Source: a virus. Taken from it: a stretch of DNA of 26,987 nt. Position numbers and translations under genes: made by a program. The DNA lies in the IMG/VR virus record IMGVR_UViG_3300020421_000113, positions 1 to 26,987 of that record. The stretch is one strand, 5' to 3'. Shown piece by piece: positions 1-7,160 of the stretch; position 1 is the stretch's first letter, and every line of letters starts with the position of its first letter. The notes below the pieces were generated by a model. That model worked only from the letters and a program-made list of their open reading frames with translations. It searched no databases and was not told where the DNA came from.

Positions 1-29
1 GGAAATACTCAAACTCAAGAGTAAACCTG

Positions 30-37
30 TATAAATA
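30..37 (+). promoter_or_regulatory. T4-late-type promoter box TATAAATA (candidate)
   Basis: An exact TATAAATA lies in non-coding DNA 63 bases upstream of hsp20. In T4 this box is recognised by the gp55 late sigma factor, with transcription starting about 6 bases downstream. That would leave the hsp20 Shine-Dalgarno inside the transcript, so this copy is a better hsp20 promoter than the one at 79-86. The same octamer also occurs by chance inside several genes of this A/T-rich window. Confidence 0.45.
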
Positions 38-78
38 TAATAGGAATGCCGAATGGTTCGGGTTCCATATAACCTTGC

Positions 79-86
79 TATAAATA
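79..86 (+). promoter_or_regulatory. Second TATAAATA box overlapping the hsp20 ribosome binding site
   Basis: A second exact TATAAATA runs straight into AGGAGGAAA and then the hsp20 start at 100. If transcription began 6 bases after the box, the Shine-Dalgarno would be partly lost. It may therefore be incidental, or give an SD-poor transcript. Confidence 0.25.
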
Positions 87-99
87 GGAGGAAACTAAA

Positions 100-558
100 A
101 TGGTAAGAAATACTTTGAACGTACCTCGTTCATTATTCGTTGGTTTTGATACTTTATTTGAAGACTTAGAAAGGATTCATCAAAGTGCTAGAACTGGAAC
201 AGATAACTACCCACCACACAACATTGTGAAAATCGATGAGGAGAAATTCTTAATCGAGATGGCAGTGGCCGGGTTCTCAAAATCTGATATTGATATCGAA
301 CTTAAAGACGGTATCCTAAAGATTAAGGGACAAGTAGGAAATGATGATGAAAGAGAATATGCTTATAAAGGAATCTCATCTCGCAAATTTGAGAAAAGCT
401 TCCGACTCTCAGAATTTGTCGTAATAGATGGTGCTGACATTCAGGACGGTATACTAGTAGTGTATGCTAGAGTAGAAATCCCTGAAGAACAGCGTCCTAG
501 GAAGATCGATATAGGGTCTGCTGGGGCATCAAAGAAAAAGCAATATTTGAAAGGCTAA
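100..558 (+). CDS. hsp20: Small heat shock protein, Hsp20/alpha-crystallin family
   Basis: A 152-aa small heat shock protein, an ATP-independent holdase that binds unfolding proteins. The alpha-crystallin domain spans about residues 40-137: an IDEEKFLIEMAVAGF strand region, the DIDIELKDGILKIKG segment, the RKFEKSFRLSEFV segment and the terminal DGILVVYARVEIPEE strand with the family's G-x-L-like motif. A short basic tail (KKKQYLKG) follows. The start at 100 has a strong AGGAGG Shine-Dalgarno (86-91). Hsp20 genes are a conserved marker of marine T4-like phages, where a role in virion assembly or stress tolerance is suspected but not settled. The TATAAATA boxes upstream suggest late expression. 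Confidence 0.93.
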   Translation: MVRNTLNVPRSLFVGFDTLFEDLERIHQSARTGTDNYPPHNIVKIDEEKFLIEMAVAGFSKSDIDIELKDGILKIKGQVGNDDEREYAYKGISSRKFEKSFRLSEFVVIDGADIQDGILVVYARVEIPEEQRPRKIDIGSAGASKKKQYLKG

Positions 559-571
559 CATCAGCGAAAAC

Positions 572-599
572 CCAGTAGATAGTTTTAACTTTTTACTGG
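572..599 (+). promoter_or_regulatory. Possible SD-sequestering hairpin before the 43-aa gene
   Basis: CCAGTA (572-577) can pair with TACTGG (594-599), with an inner AGTT/AACT pairing at 581-590. The right arm overlaps the CTGGAG ribosome binding site of the gene starting at 609, so folding could hide it. The stem is only 6 base pairs, so this is tentative. Confidence 0.3.
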
Positions 600-608
600 A
601 GAAACAGA

Positions 609-740
609 ATGAAATATATCATTTCAAAATATGATGATATTGCAGAGACCCTTATAGACATCTTAGAGATGGTCGCAATAATGGCTATAACCGTAGGGTT
701 AGCACCAATGTTAATGTGGTTATCTACTTGGGGTATATAA
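609..740 (+). CDS. Small membrane peptide, 43 aa, unknown
   Basis: A 43-codon frame beginning MKYIISKYDDIAETLID, with a hydrophobic stretch from about residue 19 to the end (methionine-, alanine- and leucine-rich, ending WLSTWGI) that could form one membrane span. A GGAG Shine-Dalgarno lies 8 bases before the ATG, and a stable hairpin follows the gene. Phages often encode such one-span peptides as holin-like, lysis-timing or superinfection proteins. No family is recognised, so no function is assigned. The ribosome binding site and the bracketing hairpins are the main reason to believe it is translated. Confidence 0.5.
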   Translation: MKYIISKYDDIAETLIDILEMVAIMAITVGLAPMLMWLSTWGI

Positions 741-762
741 GGTCACTAAAATGAAATCATGC

Positions 763-782
763 GGGGGTAAGAAATTACCCCC
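763..782 (+). terminator. GNRA-loop hairpin, possible terminator or transcript-end stabiliser
   Basis: GGGGGTAA (763-770) and TTACCCCC (775-782) form a perfect 8-bp stem closed by a GAAA tetraloop. It is downstream of the hsp20/43-aa unit and upstream of the gp43 promoter. The following bases (aaccttat) are not a real U-tract, so it may stabilise a 3' end or terminate weakly. Confidence 0.55.
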
Positions 783-805
783 AACCTTATGAGTGAAATT
801 AATTG

Positions 806-834
806 TTTACATTATCAATAAACTGTGGTATAAT
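806..834 (+). promoter_or_regulatory. Sigma70-like promoter A, upstream of gp43
   Basis: TTTACA at 806-811, a 17-bp spacer, then TATAAT at 829-834 preceded by TGG (extended -10). The -10 box ends only 8 bases before the gp43 ATG at 843, so the expected transcript has a leader of about 0-2 bases and no Shine-Dalgarno. The core CTGTGGTATAAT is shared with promoters B, C and D. Confidence 0.85.
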
Positions 835-842
835 ATATACAT

Positions 843-3362
843 ATGTCAAAATTCTATACTAATGTCTCACGATACGGAAATATGATTCTCCTTCGTGGGT
901 ATGATCACAACAAACGAATCACAGAGAAAATCAAATACGGGCCGAGCTTGTATGTAAGTACAAATCGTCCAACCAATTGGAAAACCCTTGATGGTACAGC
1001 TGTCAGCGAAGTTTCATTCCAAACAATGCGTGAAGCAACCGAGTGGGTAAAATCAAACAAAGACACTGCCGGACGCCATATATTTGGTAACACACGATAT
1101 ATCTCAACTTTCATCAATGACCACTTTCCTGGTCACATCGAGTTCGATAGAAACAAAGTAAATGTGAGTACTATCGATATCGAGGTTGCGTCGGATGATG
1201 GCTTTCCCGAGCCAGATAAAGCTGAGCATAAAGTTATATCAATAACTATTAAAAACAATATCGACAATACCTATCATATATGGGGTCTCGGCGATTACGA
1301 TGTTGCATCTACATATATGAAAACAAATCGTGTCATATACAACAAATGCGATAATGAAGCAGACTTACTTATTAAGTTTGTTACTCATTGGTCTCAACCT
1401 TCTAACTATCCAGATGTAATCACTGGTTGGAATACAAGGTTCTTTGATGTACCTTACTTAGTCAATCGAATTCATAAACTGATTGGTGAGGCATATGTCA
1501 AAAGACTAAGTCCATGGGGTATGATTGAGCGTAGAGATATTACAACCATGGGTAGGACTCAAACATCATATGAACTCAAAGGTATTTCTAACCTGGACTA
1601 TCTTGACCTATTCAAAAAGTTTGGTTACTCTTATGGTCCACAAGAATCATATAAGTTGGATCATATTGCTCATGTAGTCCTTGGAGAGAAAAAGCTATCA
1701 TATGAAGAGTATGGTAACCTACATAGTTTATACAAACATAATCATCAGAAGTTTATTGACTATAACATCAAAGACGTAGAGTTGGTTGACCGAATAGAAG
1801 ACAAGATGGGTCTGATTACTCTATGTATGACTATGGCATATAAAGGTGGTGTAAACTATAATGATACATTTGGTACAACTGCGATATGGGACACAATCAT
1901 TTATCGTAAGCTACATGAAAACAATATTGTAATACCATTCATAGAAGATAAAGTCAAAACATTCTATCCAGGTGGTTATGTCAAAGAGCCACAAGTTGGT
2001 ATACATGAGAACCTGGTAAGTTTCGATTTAAACTCTCTATATCCTTCGATCATTATGCAATACAATATGTCACCAGAAACAATTGCTGAAGGTGAAGTAA
2101 CCAATGTAGATATCGAACAAATACTCACAAAATCATCTCGACCAAATAACAGAGGTAAAGCATTAGCCGCTAATGGTCAATACTTCAATACTGACAAAGT
2201 CGGAATCATTCCATTGATTATTGACGAGATGTATCAAGAACGTGTCGGCATCAAAGCTGATATGATTAAAGCACAAAAGAAATTACAAAAGGTGGATAAA
2301 AATGACAAACAAGAACTATACTCAATCGAACGAGAGATATCAATTGCCGAGAATAGGCAAATGGCTATTAAGATTCTACTTAACTCTCTTTATGGTGCTA
2401 TGGGTAATAAGTACTTTCGTTTTTTCGACCAACGGATTGCTGAAGCAATTACCCTCACCGGACAGCTTACAATACGATGGGCCGAGTATGCACTTAACTC
2501 CTACCTTAATCGAACAATGCGAACAACATCGTTTAAAGACTATGTCGTCGCAATCGACACCGATTCGTTGTATGTTAGCCTAGATAGTATCGTTGAGATA
2601 TTCAAACCAAAGAGCACTATTGATTTCCTAGATAAGATTTGCCAAGATACACTTGAACCTGTATTGGCTAAATCATATGATGAGTTATATTCTATGCTAG
2701 GCGGAATATCAAATCGAATGGTTATGTCTAGAGAAGTGATTGCTGACCGTGGTATATGGACAGCTAAAAAGCGATACATACTTAATGTATTGGATAACGA
2801 AGGTGTTCGCTATAAAGAACCTAAGCTCAAGATCATGGGTATTGAAGCAATCAAATCTTCAACTCCAGAACCATGTCGTGATGCTCTTAAGCAATTGTTT
2901 AAAGTTATCATGTCAAGTAATGAAGCAGAAGTCCAACAGTCTATTGAACAATTCAAAAACTATTTCAAGACATTACCTGCTGATGAGATTGCTTTCCCTC
3001 GTGGAGTCTCAAAGGTTAAAGAATACAAAGATCATAATACTATATACAAAAAAGGTACTCCGATACATGTTCGTGGTTCTTTATTGTTCAACAAACAAGT
3101 CCAGGATTTGGCTCTTACAAAGAAGTATGAGTTAATCCAAAATGGCGATAAGATTAAGTTCGTATACTTACGAACACCAAACATAATCAAGGAGAATGTT
3201 ATTGCTTTCCCTGATTACTTACCTGAAGAATTTAACCTTCACAAGTATATCGATTTCGATTTACAATTCCAAAAGACATTCTTGGATCCAATTGAACCGA
3301 TACTCGATGCTGTTGGTTGGAACTCCGAAGAGGTTGCATCCTTGGAGGATTTCTTTGGGTAG
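843..3362 (+). CDS. 43: DNA polymerase, family B (T4 gp43-like)
   Basis: The 839-aa replicative polymerase, with 3'-5' proofreading. Exonuclease motifs: TIDIEVA near residue 110 (Exo I, DxE), GWNTRFFDVP near 194 (Exo II) and YNIKD near 307 (Exo III). Polymerase motifs: SFDLNSLYPSII near 393 (motif A), KILLNSLYGAMGN near 510 (motif B), AIDTDSLYV near 570 (motif C), and a KKRYI site downstream. All catalytic aspartates are present and the frame is unbroken. T4 gp43 is 898 aa, so this is slightly shorter. The N-terminus (SKFYTNVSRYGNMILLRG) fits the family, so the start at 843 is credible even though it has no Shine-Dalgarno and sits next to the promoter -10 box. Confidence 0.97.
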   Translation: MSKFYTNVSRYGNMILLRGYDHNKRITEKIKYGPSLYVSTNRPTNWKTLDGTAVSEVSFQTMREATEWVKSNKDTAGRHIFGNTRYISTFINDHFPGHIEFDRNKVNVSTIDIEVASDDGFPEPDKAEHKVISITIKNNIDNTYHIWGLGDYDVASTYMKTNRVIYNKCDNEADLLIKFVTHWSQPSNYPDVITGWNTRFFDVPYLVNRIHKLIGEAYVKRLSPWGMIERRDITTMGRTQTSYELKGISNLDYLDLFKKFGYSYGPQESYKLDHIAHVVLGEKKLSYEEYGNLHSLYKHNHQKFIDYNIKDVELVDRIEDKMGLITLCMTMAYKGGVNYNDTFGTTAIWDTIIYRKLHENNIVIPFIEDKVKTFYPGGYVKEPQVGIHENLVSFDLNSLYPSIIMQYNMSPETIAEGEVTNVDIEQILTKSSRPNNRGKALAANGQYFNTDKVGIIPLIIDEMYQERVGIKADMIKAQKKLQKVDKNDKQELYSIEREISIAENRQMAIKILLNSLYGAMGNKYFRFFDQRIAEAITLTGQLTIRWAEYALNSYLNRTMRTTSFKDYVVAIDTDSLYVSLDSIVEIFKPKSTIDFLDKICQDTLEPVLAKSYDELYSMLGGISNRMVMSREVIADRGIWTAKKRYILNVLDNEGVRYKEPKLKIMGIEAIKSSTPEPCRDALKQLFKVIMSSNEAEVQQSIEQFKNYFKTLPADEIAFPRGVSKVKEYKDHNTIYKKGTPIHVRGSLLFNKQVQDLALTKKYELIQNGDKIKFVYLRTPNIIKENVIAFPDYLPEEFNLHKYIDFDLQFQKTFLDPIEPILDAVGWNSEEVASLEDFFG

Positions 3363-3366
3363 ACTA

Positions 3367-3395
3367 TTTACATTATCACAATACTGTGGTATAAT
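3367..3395 (+). promoter_or_regulatory. Sigma70-like promoter B
   Basis: TTTACA at 3367-3372, a 17-bp spacer and TATAAT at 3390-3395 with TGG before it. It lies just after the gp43 stop. The leader that follows contains ATGGAGAAA, giving the next gene (3417) a GGAG ribosome binding site. It shares TTTACATTATC and ACTGTGGTATAATATATA with promoter A. Confidence 0.88.
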
Positions 3396-3416
3396 ATATA
3401 ACTATGGAGAAAAAAA

Positions 3417-3692
3417 ATGAAATTAGTTAGATTGTCCTCAGGAGAGGAAGTAATTGGTAAAGTAGAACAAGGTTCTGATTCCATTACAATAAAAGACGGT
3501 TATTCACTAATCCCAGCGGGAGAAGGTAGAATAGGATTCATGCCATTTATGGCGTATACAAAAGCAAGTGAAGGTATCACTATTGACAATAAGTTTATTA
3601 TGTTTGTAGTTGATCCAATTGAACAGCTCATTGACCAAGTAAGGGAAATGGATTCAGGACTTGTAGTACCAGAGCAGAAGATAGTAACATGA
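3417..3692 (+). CDS. Small conserved phage protein, possible LSm/SH3-like barrel
   Basis: A 91-aa protein beginning MKLVRLSSGEEVIGKV, followed by strand-turn patterns (SITIKDGYSLIPAGEGRIGFMPF) and a short helical tail. This opening (hydrophobic strand, SGEEVIG turn, second strand) resembles small LSm/SH3-like barrel proteins found near replication genes in marine T4-likes. That is judged by pattern only. Lacking further evidence I treat its function as unknown; RNA or protein binding is possible. It is the first gene after promoter B and overlaps the MazG gene by four bases (ATGA), so the two are probably translated together. Confidence 0.7.
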   Translation: MKLVRLSSGEEVIGKVEQGSDSITIKDGYSLIPAGEGRIGFMPFMAYTKASEGITIDNKFIMFVVDPIEQLIDQVREMDSGLVVPEQKIVT

Positions 3693-4090
3693 GCAAAGAC
3701 TGGGTAAAAGACATACATGATATGCAAACAAAATATCAGACTCGTGAATGGGTTAGAGACAATCCTGAGAAACTCAGAGATTTCCTAGAGTTCAGAGTAG
3801 ACTTTTTACAAGAAGAGCTAGATGAAACCAGTGCTGCGCTAGTAAGTATGGATTCAGAAGAAATAGTAGATGGTCTGATTGACCTATGTGTTGTAGCAAT
3901 TGGAACACTTGATGCATTCGGTGTTGACCCATATAAAGCATGGGACGAAGTTCTCTATGCAAATATGAGAAAGAATGTAGGTGTCAAATCAACAAGACCT
4001 AATCCATTAGGAGTACCTGACCTGGTAAAACCAGATGATTGGGAAGCTCCTTCGCATAAAGGTAACTATGGTAAGCTTAACGATATTTGA
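3689..4090 (+). CDS. mazG: MazG-like nucleotide pyrophosphohydrolase
   Basis: A 133-aa all-alpha NTP pyrophosphohydrolase. The metal-binding signature is visible as EELDE (residues 42-46) followed by EEIVDGLIDL (57-66), matching the ExxE ... ExxD pattern of MazG/PRA-PH folds. Such enzymes hydrolyse (d)NTPs to NMP plus pyrophosphate. In marine phages MazG was proposed to lower (p)ppGpp, but dNTP house-cleaning is better supported biochemically for some cyanophage enzymes. Here it could also keep unmodified dCTP low, the role of gp56 in T4. It overlaps its neighbours on both sides (3689-3692 and 4068-4090), indicating one operon. Confidence 0.82.
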   Translation: MSKDWVKDIHDMQTKYQTREWVRDNPEKLRDFLEFRVDFLQEELDETSAALVSMDSEEIVDGLIDLCVVAIGTLDAFGVDPYKAWDEVLYANMRKNVGVKSTRPNPLGVPDLVKPDDWEAPSHKGNYGKLNDI

Positions 4091-4985
4091 TTCGATATAC
4101 GATAACAAAACAAATAAGAGAATGGACTATAATTCATTTGATGAGTTTGAAGCTATTCTCTATAAGTTATCCGAGTCAACAAAATATCCAACTAAAAAAG
4201 ATGCACCACTAATCAGCCCAGCTGTTTATGTCCCTGATACAACTCGTGCTAACGATAATGTTACTGGGTGGGGTGGATTTGGTATTCTTGACATTGATGA
4301 TTATGAAGGTGATATGAAAGATATCGAAAAGAAATATTCTAAATATCGATATGTATGTTATTCAACCGCATCATCAACTAAAGAAAAGCCAAAGTTCAGA
4401 TTAGTATTTCCATTAACAAGTGGAGTGGAAAAGGATAAGATTAAACATTTTTGGTATGCTCTGAATAAAGAGATTGGTGATATAGCAGATGCTCAAACTA
4501 AAGATTTGAGCCGTATGTATTATGTCCCAGCTAAATATGCGAATAGTTTTAACTTTATCTTTTCACATGCTGGTGTAACTATGGATCCTAACTTACTTAT
4601 GGATACTCATGCATATGTAGTACCAAATGAAAACTTTTTCTCTAGGTTACCAGATGCAATTCAAAAAGGTCTAATCGAACATCGTAAAGGTCAACTTAAC
4701 AATAAAGATTTCTCATGGACAGGTTATCAAGATTGCCCATTTATAAACAAAAGACAAGTAGAAGAATACAAAACTATTTCAGATACAGGTTGGTATGCAA
4801 AGATGTATCAAATCATGGTATCGGTTGCAGGAAATGCAATGTCAAAAGGTTATCCCATTACAGCAAAAGAAATAGAATACATTTGTAGAGACCTTGATAC
4901 TGACACAGGTGGTTGGTATATGAAAAGAGATATAGGAAGAGAGGCTGAGCGAGCAATAGAGTTTGTGTTCAGAAACAATATATGA
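4068..4985 (+). CDS. Primase-like protein (AEP/PrimPol-type fold, tentative)
   Basis: A 305-aa protein. Residues 67-82 (GWGGFGILDIDDYEGD) carry a DxD pair like metal-binding motif I of archaeo-eukaryotic primases. Residues 98-116 (CYSTASSTKEKPKFRLVFP) resemble the strand around motif II, and DLSRMYYVPA (147-155, with Arg149) resembles motif III. A helical C-terminal part (about 235-305) could be a PriCT-like domain. The usual motif II histidine (SxH) is not evident, so catalysis is uncertain. The first in-frame ATG upstream (4035) lies deep in mazG; the ATG at 4068 gives the more natural N-terminus (MVSLTIFDSIYDN). It may supply or modify priming, since no DnaG-like gp61 is seen in this window. 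Confidence 0.6.
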   Translation: MVSLTIFDSIYDNKTNKRMDYNSFDEFEAILYKLSESTKYPTKKDAPLISPAVYVPDTTRANDNVTGWGGFGILDIDDYEGDMKDIEKKYSKYRYVCYSTASSTKEKPKFRLVFPLTSGVEKDKIKHFWYALNKEIGDIADAQTKDLSRMYYVPAKYANSFNFIFSHAGVTMDPNLLMDTHAYVVPNENFFSRLPDAIQKGLIEHRKGQLNNKDFSWTGYQDCPFINKRQVEEYKTISDTGWYAKMYQIMVSVAGNAMSKGYPITAKEIEYICRDLDTDTGGWYMKRDIGREAERAIEFVFRNNI

Positions 4986-5137
4986 TTTTTTATTATGAGT
5001 GGCAATTACAAGAAGCCTATAATGATTATAAGAAAACGTTACCAAAAGCTTCAGAACTTTTAGATATAGAAAGTTTTAGAAGAGCGATATATGAACCATT
5101 ATTGAATGAGATGCATGATGAAAATAAAGAAGAATAA
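4982..5137 (+). CDS. Small unknown protein, 51 aa
   Basis: A 51-codon frame (MIFYYEWQLQEAYNDYKK... ending DENKEE) fitted exactly between two genes. Its ATG overlaps the upstream stop (ATGA at 4982-4985) and its end overlaps the SleB-like gene. It is acidic, aromatic-rich at the N-terminus and probably helical. No family is recognised. The ATGA junction fits the translational coupling style of the whole operon and is the main support for its being real. Confidence 0.55.
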   Translation: MIFYYEWQLQEAYNDYKKTLPKASELLDIESFRRAIYEPLLNEMHDENKEE

Positions 5138-5648
5138 ACGATTAAATCAAAACGAAGATAGAGGACTATTATACTTAGGTTGGATTATATTAATTACAAT
5201 CCTTGTACTCGTAAGTGGTAAAGCTTTTGCTAGTGCGGATGATAGATACTGTATGGCTCAAAACATTTACTTTGAGTCGGCCAACCAATCCTTTGCTGGT
5301 AAACTGGCTGTAGGTCATGTTGTTATAAATAGAGTTAGAGATGCTCAATTCCCAGATGATATCTGTGGAGTAATATATCAAGCCAAGACTAAAGTAAATT
5401 GGTTAGGTAATGAAGTTCCTATTAGGAATCAATGTCAGTTCAGCTGGTACTGTGATGGTAAATCCGATGAACCTGTTGACTCGGCTACATGGCTAAAGTC
5501 ATTATACATTGCTGATTTAATACTTGAGATTGGCTATAGCGATATAACAGAAGGCTCGTTATATTATCATGCTGATTATATATTACCTTATTGGGCAGAC
5601 GAACTCGAACATGTGGTTACTATTGACAATCACTTGTTTTATAAATAA
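5106..5648 (+). CDS. Cell wall hydrolase, SleB/Hydrolase_2 family, with signal peptide
   Basis: A 180-aa candidate endolysin. The N-terminus has a basic region (KIKKNKR), a hydrophobic core at about residues 21-38 (LLYLGWIILITILVLVSG) and an AFASA site just before DDRYC, a classical signal peptide or signal-anchor. The catalytic domain follows: MAQNIYFESANQ (with Glu57 as candidate catalytic acid), GKLAVGHVVINRV, FPDDICGVIYQ and QFSWYCDG, the order typical of SleB/CwlJ-type hydrolases. Product and role: cleavage of peptidoglycan at lysis. In-frame ATGs at 5106, 5115 and 5118 are all possible starts, with only weak Shine-Dalgarno support. A Sec-exported endolysin needs no large-pore holin. Confidence 0.85.
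   Translation: MRCMMKIKKNKRLNQNEDRGLLYLGWIILITILVLVSGKAFASADDRYCMAQNIYFESANQSFAGKLAVGHVVINRVRDAQFPDDICGVIYQAKTKVNWLGNEVPIRNQCQFSWYCDGKSDEPVDSATWLKSLYIADLILEIGYSDITEGSLYYHADYILPYWADELEHVVTIDNHLFYK
5640..5647 (+). promoter_or_regulatory. TATAAATA box at the end of the SleB-like gene (weak candidate)
   Basis: TATAAATA overlaps the last codon and stop of the hydrolase gene and runs into AGGGAG, the SNase ribosome binding site, an arrangement like that at 79-91. A start 6 bases downstream would cut into the ribosome binding site, so it may be incidental. Confidence 0.2.
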
Positions 5649-5660
5649 GGGAGTACAAAA

Positions 5661-6077
5661 ATGTACAGATATAAAGTAGAAGTTACGCGAATTGTAGACG
5701 GTGATACAGTAGATGTTGATATTGATTTAGGATTCGGAATGGTATATAAAAAGCAAAGAGTTAGAATGATGGGTATCGATACACCAGAAAGTAGAACACG
5801 AAACTTAGAAGAAAAGTTCTATGGTAAAGCGAGCAAAGCTAACTTAATTAGAATATTAGAAGGTCAAGACATAGAACTAGTGTCTCATGACAAAGGTAAA
5901 TTTGGTAGAATCTTAGGAGAGTTATTCATAGGTAATGGATCATACAGTATTAATCAACAACAAATTGATGAATGCCATGCTGTTCCATACTTTGGACAAT
6001 CTAAAGGAGATACTGAACAAGGTCACCTTTGGAATAGACAAGTGCTGAATGAGCAAGGTATTATTTACAAAGGCTAA
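5661..6077 (+). CDS. Staphylococcal-nuclease-like endonuclease (SNase fold)
   Basis: A 138-aa thermonuclease homologue that would cut DNA or RNA in a Ca2+-dependent way. Visible motifs: VDGDTVDVDID (residues 12-22, metal-binding aspartates), RVRMMGIDTPESR (33-45, with catalytic Arg35 and Glu43) and KGKFGRILGEL (78-88, with Arg83), matching the Arg/Glu/Arg triad of micrococcal nuclease. No signal peptide, so it acts inside the infected cell. A likely job is degrading host nucleic acid to feed phage DNA synthesis. AGGGAG gives a good ribosome binding site. It is followed by promoter C, so it may end a transcription unit. Confidence 0.88.
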   Translation: MYRYKVEVTRIVDGDTVDVDIDLGFGMVYKKQRVRMMGIDTPESRTRNLEEKFYGKASKANLIRILEGQDIELVSHDKGKFGRILGELFIGNGSYSINQQQIDECHAVPYFGQSKGDTEQGHLWNRQVLNEQGIIYKG

Positions 6078-6085
6078 ATTAACTA

Positions 6086-6114
6086 TTTACATTATACCAG
6101 AACTGTGGTATAAT
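6086..6114 (+). promoter_or_regulatory. Sigma70-like promoter C
   Basis: TTTACA at 6086-6091, a 17-bp spacer, TATAAT at 6109-6114 with TGG before it. It sits in the short gap between the SNase gene and the next operon (DUF1599-like, gp42, dCMP deaminase and onward). The leader carries TATGGAGAAA like promoter B. Confidence 0.88.
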
Positions 6115-6136
6115 AGTACTATATTATGGAGAAATT

Positions 6137-6475
6137 ATGAAAGAATCATTGCGTGTATTACAAGAATGTGCGGAGTTACAAACCAAGAAATCTAACGATT
6201 ATCAGAATCCAAATTCTAAGATAACTCAAGCCGACTATTATCCAAATGGTATCACAACCATACATGACATCATGCATGCTAAAATGCTACGCATGGCATC
6301 TGTTATGGAAGCGATGCAATCAGAGGATTATGAACCAAACTTTGAATCTCTTGAAGATTCAGCAAAAGATCTAATTAATTATGCATCATTCTTTGTTGCA
6401 TATTGCAGACATGGTGTACCAGGTCAAGACGAAACTAAAGATGTGTTCGGAGGTAATAATGTATCAAGTGAATAG
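6137..6475 (+). CDS. DUF1599-like protein (nucleotide-modification-associated domain)
   Basis: A 112-aa alpha-helical protein. KKSNDYQNPNSK (16-27), HDIMHAKMLRM (42-52) and FESLEDSAKDLINYASFF (68-85) resemble the helix pattern of DUF1599 / Nmad1 proteins, which recur beside phage base-modification genes. The relation to MazG-like helical folds (paired acidic residues) is plausible. I see no decisive catalytic motif, so the family call is moderate. It starts the operon behind promoter C and directly precedes gp42 with a 17-bp overlap, which supports a role in nucleotide or base modification. Confidence 0.6.
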   Translation: MKESLRVLQECAELQTKKSNDYQNPNSKITQADYYPNGITTIHDIMHAKMLRMASVMEAMQSEDYEPNFESLEDSAKDLINYASFFVAYCRHGVPGQDETKDVFGGNNVSSE

Positions 6476-7160
6476 CACAGCAGATGTTGCTGAAGTCTTT
6501 AAGAAACATCTTAAAGCAAAAAACTTTGTCCAAGATAGAACAGGAATGAAGACTATTGAAATACTTGGTGCTTCTTTCATTGCTGATAAACCTGCTATCT
6601 TTGGTACTCCGAATCAAGAGTATATCGAAGCAGAGATTAATTGGTATAACTCTAAGTCAACAAACATAAGAGATATCTATGAGACAGCTACAAGTCATGT
6701 AGGTCTAAGAAAACCAACACCTAAAGCATGGATATATTCCGCTAATGACCATGGTGAAATCAATTCAAACTATGGCCATCTCATTTATTCTGGTAAATAC
6801 TATAAACAATACGATAAAGTATTAAACGAATTACTAGAAAACCCAGACTCTCGTAGAGCTTCAATGGTATATCAAAGACCAAGTATATGGAAAGAATACA
6901 AAGAAAATGGTAAGAATGATTTCATTTGCACTAATGCTGTAACGTATTATATAAGAGACAATATGCTTCATGCTTCAGTACAGATGAGAAGTAATGATGT
7001 TATCTTTGGTTATCGAAATGATTATGCATGGCAAAGACATGTACAAGAAAAGCTACAAGATGATTTATATTACAATGGTATTCAAACAGAACTAGGTTAC
7101 ATATATTGGCAAGTTCAGAATTTACATGTTTATGAGAGGCACTTCGACCTTGTCGGCTAA
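6459..7160 (+). CDS. 42: dCMP hydroxymethylase (T4 gp42-like)
   Basis: A 233-aa enzyme of the thymidylate synthase superfamily. It converts dCMP and methylene-tetrahydrofolate to 5-hydroxymethyl-dCMP. From memory of T4 gp42, near-identical blocks are HGEINSNYG (98-106), NPDSRRASMVYQRPS (128-142), DFICTNAVTYYIRDN (154-168), MRSNDVIFGYRNDYAWQ (176-192) and LHVYERHFDLV (222-232). Nucleophile Cys157 and Asp188 sit at a constant offset of 9 from T4 Cys148 and Asp179. Asp179 replaces the dUMP-selecting Asn of thymidylate synthase and selects dCMP. The start at 6459 has a GGAGGT ribosome binding site. T4 gp42 is 246 aa, so this copy is complete. Confidence 0.88.
   Translation: MYQVNSTADVAEVFKKHLKAKNFVQDRTGMKTIEILGASFIADKPAIFGTPNQEYIEAEINWYNSKSTNIRDIYETATSHVGLRKPTPKAWIYSANDHGEINSNYGHLIYSGKYYKQYDKVLNELLENPDSRRASMVYQRPSIWKEYKENGKNDFICTNAVTYYIRDNMLHASVQMRSNDVIFGYRNDYAWQRHVQEKLQDDLYYNGIQTELGYIYWQVQNLHVYERHFDLVG

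Noticed and set aside
1-99. tRNA or coding remnant at the left edge
   Set aside because: No cloverleaf or open frame; GGTTCGGGTTCC makes only a small ATGG/CCAT hairpin.
2302-3135. Alternative plus-strand frames within gp43 and minus-strand frames across the window
   Set aside because: They overlap genes with clear motifs, lack ribosome binding sites and have no recognisable domains.
3404-3430. Eight-codon upstream frame (ATGGAGAAA...) in the promoter B leader
   Set aside because: It is the ribosome binding site region of the 3417 gene, and a leaderless micro-peptide cannot be supported.
6459-7160. Thymidylate synthase (ThyA) for the 6459 gene
   Set aside because: The Asp at 188 in place of the dUMP-selecting Asn and long identical blocks to T4 gp42 favour dCMP hydroxymethylase.
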